Assembly: GCA_032051265.1 (NCBI GenBank)
Contig: DAMBYU010000001.1
Location: forward strand, 124,001 to 188,000
Source: Dryocola sp032051265
GTDB lineage: Bacteria; Pseudomonadota; Gammaproteobacteria; Enterobacterales; Enterobacteriaceae
DNA length: 64,000 nucleotides
Reading direction: 5' to 3'
Under the pieces are notes generated by a model. The model was not told the origin of the DNA and ran no database searches. It saw nothing but the letters and a program-made list of their open reading frames with translations. Within the stretch, counting starts at the first letter, position 1, and the number at the start of each line of letters is the position of its first letter. The position numbers were made by a program, and so were the translations under genes. Positions 58,956 to 64,000 of the stretch are shown here, in pieces.

Positions 58956-60614
58956 ATGCGCTACCGTGTTGCGGACTATCTCCTTGAGCGCCTGAACGAA
59001 TGCGGGATTGCTCACCTGTTTGGTGTACCCGGTGACTACAACCTACAGTTTCTGGACAGCGTTATTGAACATCCGACGCTCGCCTGGGTTGGGTGCGCCA
59101 ATGAACTCAACGCTGCATACGCCGCAGATGGCTACGCCCGCTGTAACGGCGCAGCCGCTTTGCTGACCACTTTTGGCGTGGGTGAACTTAGCGCCATTAA
59201 CGGTATCGCGGGGAGCTACGCAGAATACCTGCCTGTTATTCATGTCGTTGGCGCGCCTTGTCTGGCAGCCCAGCAGCGTGGCGAGCTTATGCATCACACC
59301 CTGGGCGATGGGGACTTTCAACATTTCGCGCGAATGGCAAAAGAGGTGACCGTGGCGCAGGCCGCGCTTACGCCAGAGAATGCCTGCTATGAAATAGATC
59401 GCGTGCTGCGCGAATCCCTCAGCAAAAGCCGTCCTGGCTATTTGCTCTTGCCGAGCGACGTTGCTCAGGCACCCGCCATAAAGCCTGCTCATCCTTTAGT
59501 CATCACTCCCTGTTCTGCCGACAGCGCCGTGCTGGACGACTTTCGTAAGCAGGCGCAGGAAAAACTTTCCGAAAGCCGCAGCGTAGCCTTGCTGGCTGAT
59601 TTTCTGGCGCTGCGTTACGCGCAGCAAAAGGCGCTCCAGCAGTGGATGGATGACACGCCGCTTGTGCATGCCACCCTACTGATGGGCAAAGGGCTGTTTG
59701 ACGAAGGGCAGCAGGGTTTTATCGGCACCTACAGCGGCGCGGCGAGTGAAGAGGGGATTAAAACAGCTATTGAGGATGCTGAGTTGGTTATCTGCGTCGG
59801 CGTAAAATTTACCGATACCATCACCGCAGGATTTACTCAGCAACTCACGAGCCGACAAACGATAGACATACAGCCTGAAGCGACGCGAATTGGCGACCGC
59901 TGGTTCAGCGGATTGCCGATGTCTCAGGCCGTTGAGGTGCTGCATCAGCTTTGTAAACGTCAGGTTTCCCACTGGCCTGTTCCTCATCAAAAACCACCGG
60001 CGCTGCCAGCTTGCGAGAGTGGAATATTAGACCAGCATGCGCTCTGGCAGGCTGTACAGCATTTCCTGCAACCGGGCGATATTGTGCTGGCGGATCAGGG
60101 CACGGCGGCATTCGGCTCGGCAACGCTTACGCTGCCCGCCGGCACCACTTTTATCGCCCAGCCGCTGTGGGGATCGATAGGCTATACGCTCCCCGCCGCT
60201 TTTGGCGCGCAAACGGCCTGCCCCCATCGCCGCGTGGTGCTGCTTATCGGTGACGGGTCCGCCCAGCTCACCATTCAGGAACTGGGATCGATGCTACGGG
60301 ATGAGCAAAAACCGGTGATTTTCCTGCTAAATAACGATGGCTACACGGTGGAAAGGGCGATTCACGGGGCGGAGCAGCGCTATAACGATATTGCGCCGTG
60401 GAACTGGACGCAGCTGCCACAGGCGATGCAGCTACACTGCCAGGCGCAGTGCTGGCGGGTAACGGAAACGGTGCAGCTTGAAGAAGTGATGCACAGAGCG
60501 GCGAAAGCCCAACGGCTCACGCTTATTGAAGTCGTTCTGCCCGTGCAGGATATTCCCGAACTGCTTCAGGCGGTGACCTCTTCACTCGCCAGACGCAATT
60601 CGGGTGAAAACTAA
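58956..60614 (+). CDS. ipdC: Indolepyruvate/phenylpyruvate decarboxylase (IpdC type)
   Basis: A thiamine-diphosphate enzyme that decarboxylates indole-3-pyruvate to indole-3-acetaldehyde, the key step of the indole-3-pyruvate route to indole-3-acetic acid. The 552-residue product equals the Enterobacter cloacae enzyme in length and follows it throughout (FGVPGDYNLQFLD, CANELNAAYAADGYAR with the catalytic glutamate, the GDGSAQLTIQ...NNDGYTVERAIHG thiamine motif, HTLGDGDFQHF with active-site histidines). ATG 58956 follows GAGAAGGAAC at eight bases; the longer frame from 58854 is not supported. Absent from E. coli at this position. Related phenylpyruvate or pyruvate activity is possible. Confidence 0.88.
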   Translation: MRYRVADYLLERLNECGIAHLFGVPGDYNLQFLDSVIEHPTLAWVGCANELNAAYAADGYARCNGAAALLTTFGVGELSAINGIAGSYAEYLPVIHVVGAPCLAAQQRGELMHHTLGDGDFQHFARMAKEVTVAQAALTPENACYEIDRVLRESLSKSRPGYLLLPSDVAQAPAIKPAHPLVITPCSADSAVLDDFRKQAQEKLSESRSVALLADFLALRYAQQKALQQWMDDTPLVHATLLMGKGLFDEGQQGFIGTYSGAASEEGIKTAIEDAELVICVGVKFTDTITAGFTQQLTSRQTIDIQPEATRIGDRWFSGLPMSQAVEVLHQLCKRQVSHWPVPHQKPPALPACESGILDQHALWQAVQHFLQPGDIVLADQGTAAFGSATLTLPAGTTFIAQPLWGSIGYTLPAAFGAQTACPHRRVVLLIGDGSAQLTIQELGSMLRDEQKPVIFLLNNDGYTVERAIHGAEQRYNDIAPWNWTQLPQAMQLHCQAQCWRVTETVQLEEVMHRAAKAQRLTLIEVVLPVQDIPELLQAVTSSLARRNSGEN

Positions 60615-61846
60615 TGCCGGCTTTTATCCACCATCATCACCGGCTTGCCCGCCAGCAGCAGCCAGGCCGGTAGCATGACGATGCACAGCAGCGGCAGCAA
60701 CTTGATATCCGGCACCACGGCCATCGCCATAAACAGGCTCAGCCAGCCGTCACGCGTCACCACCAGCACCATGCCAAGGATGGCGCACGACAGCGTGATT
60801 GCCGCCGGAACGGCCTCGACGTGCTGATGCAGCATCATCCCCAGCGCAACGCCTGCGAAGACTACCGGAAAAATGCGGCCGCCGCGGAAGCCGCTGGCGG
60901 AGGCCACCACCAGCGCCGCGAGTTTCACCACCGCGAACATCAGCAAAGCGACGACCGTATTGTCCCGGGAAAGCGCAAGCTGACGCATCTCATCCAGCCC
61001 TTTAAACAGCGTTATTTCTCCGCCAATAATGCCCAGCAGGCCAAGCAAAAAGCCGCCTGCGCCCAGGATAAGCACCGGATGCCGCAGCTTATGCATCAGA
61101 CGGTGCGCCCGGGGTAAGCACCACACGGCGACCATGCCAAGCGCGATTGCGATAGCCGCCACAACCGCTCCGCTGAATATATCCACCAGGCGTAACTCAG
61201 GGTACTGCGCGACCGGCAGCGAAAAATCGGGATGGAAGAACAGGTCGGTGGTCAGCGCGCCAGCGGCGGCGGCCATGAGCGGGGCAAATAATCTGTCCCA
61301 CATCGGTATGTCATTATTGCCGTTCAGCGTTTGCGAGAAAATAAGCGCGGCCGCGACGGGGGTGCCAAACAGCGCGCCGATTGTCCCGGCTGCGGCAAGG
61401 ATCGTCCAGTCCAGCGCGCCCACGCGAGGAAAAAGATGCGCGCCGATGGCGACAGCCAGCGCGATATTCACCGTCATAATAGGATGCTCAGGCCCCAGGC
61501 TGACGCCACCCGCTAAGCCAATGACCAAAGCAAGGAGCAACCCCGGCAGCGCCATCACTGAAACCGGCGCGCCAATTAACGGTTCCGTTGCCGGATCGGG
61601 CCCCGCATGGCCGGGCATATAGCGAATCACCAGCCCTACGGCGATCCCCGTAAGCGTGAGCATCAGCAGTATCCATAGCGGAGCGTTCAGATCCAGACCA
61701 AAGCGCGCAGGAAGACTGACCCACAGATAGGTTTGCAAAACTGAGGCGGTTTTCATCACCACAATCAATATCAGGCTGGAAAAGACGCCGATGACCAGGG
61801 CTGGAAGAGAAAGAACCAGCATGGTTCTGGCTCGCGGATGGAGCAT
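60611..61846 (-). CDS. yfeO: Putative ion channel protein YfeO
   Basis: A 411-residue membrane protein of the chloride-channel (CLC) superfamily; E. coli YfeO is 418. About ten hydrophobic segments are visible. Selectivity-type motifs include GGVSLGPEHPIMTVN (cf. GREGP of CLC) and SGFRGGRIFPVVFAG. The pore glutamate is in GPEHP. Transport activity and ion have not been shown for the family. It overlaps the ipdC stop by four bases, tail to tail. Confidence 0.88.
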   Translation of the reverse strand: MLHPRARTMLVLSLPALVIGVFSSLILIVVMKTASVLQTYLWVSLPARFGLDLNAPLWILLMLTLTGIAVGLVIRYMPGHAGPDPATEPLIGAPVSVMALPGLLLALVIGLAGGVSLGPEHPIMTVNIALAVAIGAHLFPRVGALDWTILAAAGTIGALFGTPVAAALIFSQTLNGNNDIPMWDRLFAPLMAAAAGALTTDLFFHPDFSLPVAQYPELRLVDIFSGAVVAAIAIALGMVAVWCLPRAHRLMHKLRHPVLILGAGGFLLGLLGIIGGEITLFKGLDEMRQLALSRDNTVVALLMFAVVKLAALVVASASGFRGGRIFPVVFAGVALGMMLHQHVEAVPAAITLSCAILGMVLVVTRDGWLSLFMAMAVVPDIKLLPLLCIVMLPAWLLLAGKPVMMVDKSRH

Positions 61847-61934
61847 GAGAGTTCCTTAATCTGAAAAGTTAAGCGCACGGTGAATCATTTTTTACAGCCT
61901 GCCAGAGAAGCGACGAACCCGCACGGCAAAAGAA

Positions 61935-61950
61935 GCTGAAACGGTCAAGC
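61935..61950. promoter_or_regulatory. Possible Cra (FruR) site upstream of glk
   Basis: GCTGAAACGGTCAAGC carries the left Cra half-site TGAAACG and a weak right half. Cra represses glk in E. coli. It lies about 120 bases before the glk start. Confidence 0.4.
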
Positions 61951-62067
61951 CATTCTGTGACGCAGCTCATAATTGCGGGGCATTTATCAGAGGGGCGTTG
62001 TTGTTTCGGCGCTCTTTTTTTACAGTGTCGCCAGAACTTATTCTGACTTTAGCGGAGCAGTTGAAGA

Positions 62068-63033
62068 ATGACAAAATATGCTTTGGTGGGAGATGTTGGC
62101 GGCACCAACGCGCGTCTGGCACTGTGTAACGTTGAAAATGGTGATATCACCCAGGCAAAAACCTACTCCGGCCTCGATTTTCCGAGCCTTGAAGCGGTGG
62201 TGGTGCATTATCTCAAAGAGCACAACGCGGTCGTAACGGATGGCTGTATCGCTATCGCATGCCCGATAACCGGCGACTGGGTGGCAATGACCAACCACAC
62301 CTGGCAATTCTCCATCGCTGAAATGAAAAAAAATCTCGGCTTTGAACATCTGGAAATTATTAACGACTTTACCGCGGTCTCCATGGCCATTCCGATGATC
62401 AAAAGCGAACATCTGATCAAATTCGGCGGCAGCGAACCGGTAGAAGGTAAACCGGTAGCCGTTTATGGCGCGGGTACGGGCCTTGGCGTCGCGCACCTTG
62501 TCCATGTAGACAGACGTTGGGTAAGCCTGCCGGGCGAAGGCGGCCACGTTGATTTTGCGCCAAACAGTGAAGAAGAGGGCATTATCCTCGAAGAGCTGCG
62601 CGGTGAAATCGGCCACGTTTCGGCAGAGCGCGTGCTCTCAGGGCCGGGCCTGGTCAACCTGTACCGTGCTATTGTGAAATCAGACGGCCGTGAGCCGGAA
62701 CGCTACGAACCAAAAGACATTACCGAACATGCGCTGGCGGACAGCTGCACCGACTGTAAGCGCGCGCTTTCGCTGTTTTGCGTGATTATGGGGCGCTTCG
62801 GCGGCAACCTGGCGTTAACGCTCGGCTGCTTTGGCGGCATTTATATCGCAGGGGGTATTGTGCCGCGTTTCCTGGAATTCTTTAAAGCCTCGGGTTTCCG
62901 TGGCGGCTTTGAAGATAAAGGGCGTTTCAAAGATTATGTTAAAGATATTCCGGTTTACCTGATTATCCACGACCAGCCAGGGCTGCTGGGCGCGGGCGCC
63001 CATCTGCGTCAGACGCTGGGGCAAATTCTGTAA
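62068..63033 (+). CDS. glk: Glucokinase
   Basis: Glk phosphorylates free intracellular glucose with ATP. The 321-residue product equals the E. coli length. The ATP phosphate-binding motif GDVGGTNARLAL is at residues 8-19; the sugar site has NDFTAVSMAIP and GEGGHVDFAP, and the catalytic aspartate is D100 in NDF. The ATG has GGAGCAG upstream. It is divergent from yfeO and convergent with pyrR. Confidence 0.97.
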   Translation: MTKYALVGDVGGTNARLALCNVENGDITQAKTYSGLDFPSLEAVVVHYLKEHNAVVTDGCIAIACPITGDWVAMTNHTWQFSIAEMKKNLGFEHLEIINDFTAVSMAIPMIKSEHLIKFGGSEPVEGKPVAVYGAGTGLGVAHLVHVDRRWVSLPGEGGHVDFAPNSEEEGIILEELRGEIGHVSAERVLSGPGLVNLYRAIVKSDGREPERYEPKDITEHALADSCTDCKRALSLFCVIMGRFGGNLALTLGCFGGIYIAGGIVPRFLEFFKASGFRGGFEDKGRFKDYVKDIPVYLIIHDQPGLLGAGAHLRQTLGQIL

Positions 63034-63072
63034 TCCTTTCGGGCGCATCTTCATGCGCCCGTTTTCGCTTTT

Positions 63073-63804
63073 CTACAGCCGCATTAACTGGCGAAACTCT
63101 TTTACTTTGCTGCGGCTTACCGGCACCTGAAAATCCAGATCCCGCAGGCGCAGAATATAGGTGTTGTTAAACCACGGTTCGATCTCGCGAATTTTACTCA
63201 GATTCACGCAGTAAGAGCGGTGGCAACGGAAAAAATGGCTTTCCGGCAGGCGACTGCAAAACTCCGTGATATTCATCGGCATTACGTAAGCTTCACGCCG
63301 CGTGTAGACGAAGGTCATTTTTTCGTGCGCTTCGGCGTAATAGATATCGTTGATATCCGTCACGATGATGCGCTCATCTTTCACCAGGTTAATGGTGACG
63401 TTTTCGCGGCTGTTCTGGCCCGTTGCGTGGGGAGCGGTTTGCTGCTGCCAGGCGCTCTCCAGCTTTTGCAGCATGCCGATAATGCGCGACTCCTGCCAGG
63501 GTTTCAGGATGTAGTCGAAAGCTTCCAGTTCAAACGCCTCAACCGCGTGCTCTTTCCAGGCGGTGATAAACACGATAAACGGCTTATGGGCAAATTTGCT
63601 GATGTTCTGCGCCAGCAGCACGCCATCAAGGGAAGGAATGTTGATGTCGAGAAAAATAGCGTCCACTTCGTGATGCTGAAGATATTTCAGCACGTCCAGG
63701 CCGTCGTCAAAAGTGGCGACGATATCCATCTGTGAATGCTCTTTAATCAGCCAGTTCAGCTCCTGCTGGGCCAGCACTTCGTCTTCTACGATGATGACTT
63801 TCAT
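63073..63804 (-). CDS. pyrR: LytTR-family response regulator PyrR (YpdB)
   Basis: The response regulator of the pyruvate-sensing PyrSR (YpdAB) system, which activates the transporter gene yhjX (pyrT) in E. coli. The 243-residue product has an N-terminal receiver with acidic E7/D8 (VEDEV) and phosphorylated D53 in FLDINIP, and a C-terminal LytTR DNA-binding domain (~135-240, HFFRCHRSYCVNLSKIREIEPW). It overlaps pyrS by four bases. The symbol follows the pyruvate system, not the unrelated pyrimidine regulator. Confidence 0.93.
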   Translation of the reverse strand: MKVIIVEDEVLAQQELNWLIKEHSQMDIVATFDDGLDVLKYLQHHEVDAIFLDINIPSLDGVLLAQNISKFAHKPFIVFITAWKEHAVEAFELEAFDYILKPWQESRIIGMLQKLESAWQQQTAPHATGQNSRENVTINLVKDERIIVTDINDIYYAEAHEKMTFVYTRREAYVMPMNITEFCSRLPESHFFRCHRSYCVNLSKIREIEPWFNNTYILRLRDLDFQVPVSRSKVKEFRQLMRL

Positions 63805-64000
63805 GCTTTTTCTCCTTCCAGCGGCAGCAGACCCGAGGGCACAACATTCACCGCGTGAGGCACGTAAAATGCAATCTCGGTGCCCGGCTCCAGGCGGCGA
63901 ATATGTAACCCTTCTCCGTAGAGTAATTTCACCCGGTGATGCACATTTAACAGACCAATTTTATTGCCCGGCATCTCGTTGGCCTTCACGCGTGCAATTA
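63801..64000 (-). CDS. pyrS: Pyruvate sensor histidine kinase PyrS (YpdA), C-terminal part only
   Basis: The frame is open from its stop at 63801 to the window edge (66 codons), without a start inside the window. It contains the G2-like ATP-lid and C-terminal pattern of the LytS family (KIGLLNVHHRVKLLYGEGLHIRRLE, GTEIAFYVP). The stop overlaps the pyrR start, the arrangement of the E. coli ypdA-ypdB pair. The missing N-terminal sensor and histidine lie outside the window. Confidence 0.9.
   Translation of the reverse strand, partial: IARVKANEMPGNKIGLLNVHHRVKLLYGEGLHIRRLEPGTEIAFYVPHAVNVVPSGLLPLEGEKA

Overview
The window is a chromosomal backbone segment from a member of the Enterobacteriaceae. 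Nearly every protein reads as a close homologue of an E. coli K-12 protein, and the order is the E. coli gcvR-to-ypdA (pyrS) segment read in the reverse direction. Local differences from K-12 (an ipdC gene, no eut operon, no ucpA/murRQP block, a nap operon beside narQ) point to an Enterobacter/Kosakonia/Cedecea-like genus. The species cannot be fixed from this sequence alone. There is no prophage, insertion sequence, CRISPR array or plasmid backbone.

Layout. 1-9.4 kb: gcvR (cut by the window edge), dapA-bamC, purC (PurR operator upstream), ypfJ, tmcA, ypfH, ypfN, dapE, yffB and the 19-residue ypfM. 9.5-15.1 kb: acrD, then a narQ-narP two-component operon, both on the minus strand. 15.5-21.3 kb: napFDAGHBC, the complete periplasmic nitrate reductase operon, divergent from narQP. 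Its promoter carries an FNR-like and a NarP-type site spaced as at the E. coli napF promoter. 21.4-33.3 kb: nudK, ypfG, tktB-talA, maeB, hemF-amiA, ypeA-yfeZ-yfeY and yfeX. 33.4-43.2 kb: sulfur assimilation (cysPUWA-cysM, cysK, cysZ) around the phosphotransferase operon ptsHI-crr. 43.4-46.7 kb: zipA, ligA, ypeB. 46.7-50.3 kb: a flxA-like gene with a flagellar-type promoter, a tandem repeat block built from tRNA-Lys 3' ends, the valU-valX-valY-lysV tRNA operon, gltX, yfeC and the alaX-alaW tRNA pair. 50.6-54.5 kb: a c-di-GMP phosphodiesterase (PdeA) followed by a CHASE7-type diguanylate cyclase. 54.5-64.0 kb: nupC, mntH (Fur and MntR sites), ypeC, an aldo/keto reductase and indolepyruvate decarboxylase pair, yfeO, glk, and pyrR with the end of pyrS.

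How it works together. The best integrated unit is the nitrate module: sensor NarQ, regulator NarP and the whole Nap electron-transfer chain lie back to back, so perception and respiration are encoded in one 8.6-kb block. The cys genes form a thiosulfate/sulfate-to-cysteine route split around pts. tktB-talA, maeB and glk supply central carbon enzymes, and the dgc/pdeA pair can make and destroy the same second messenger.

I do not see a clearly undescribed system. The leads most worth checking are the 145/143-bp tandem repeats downstream of lysV, the sigma-28 promoter on the flxA-like gene, the narQP-nap arrangement, and the ypfM transcription unit.
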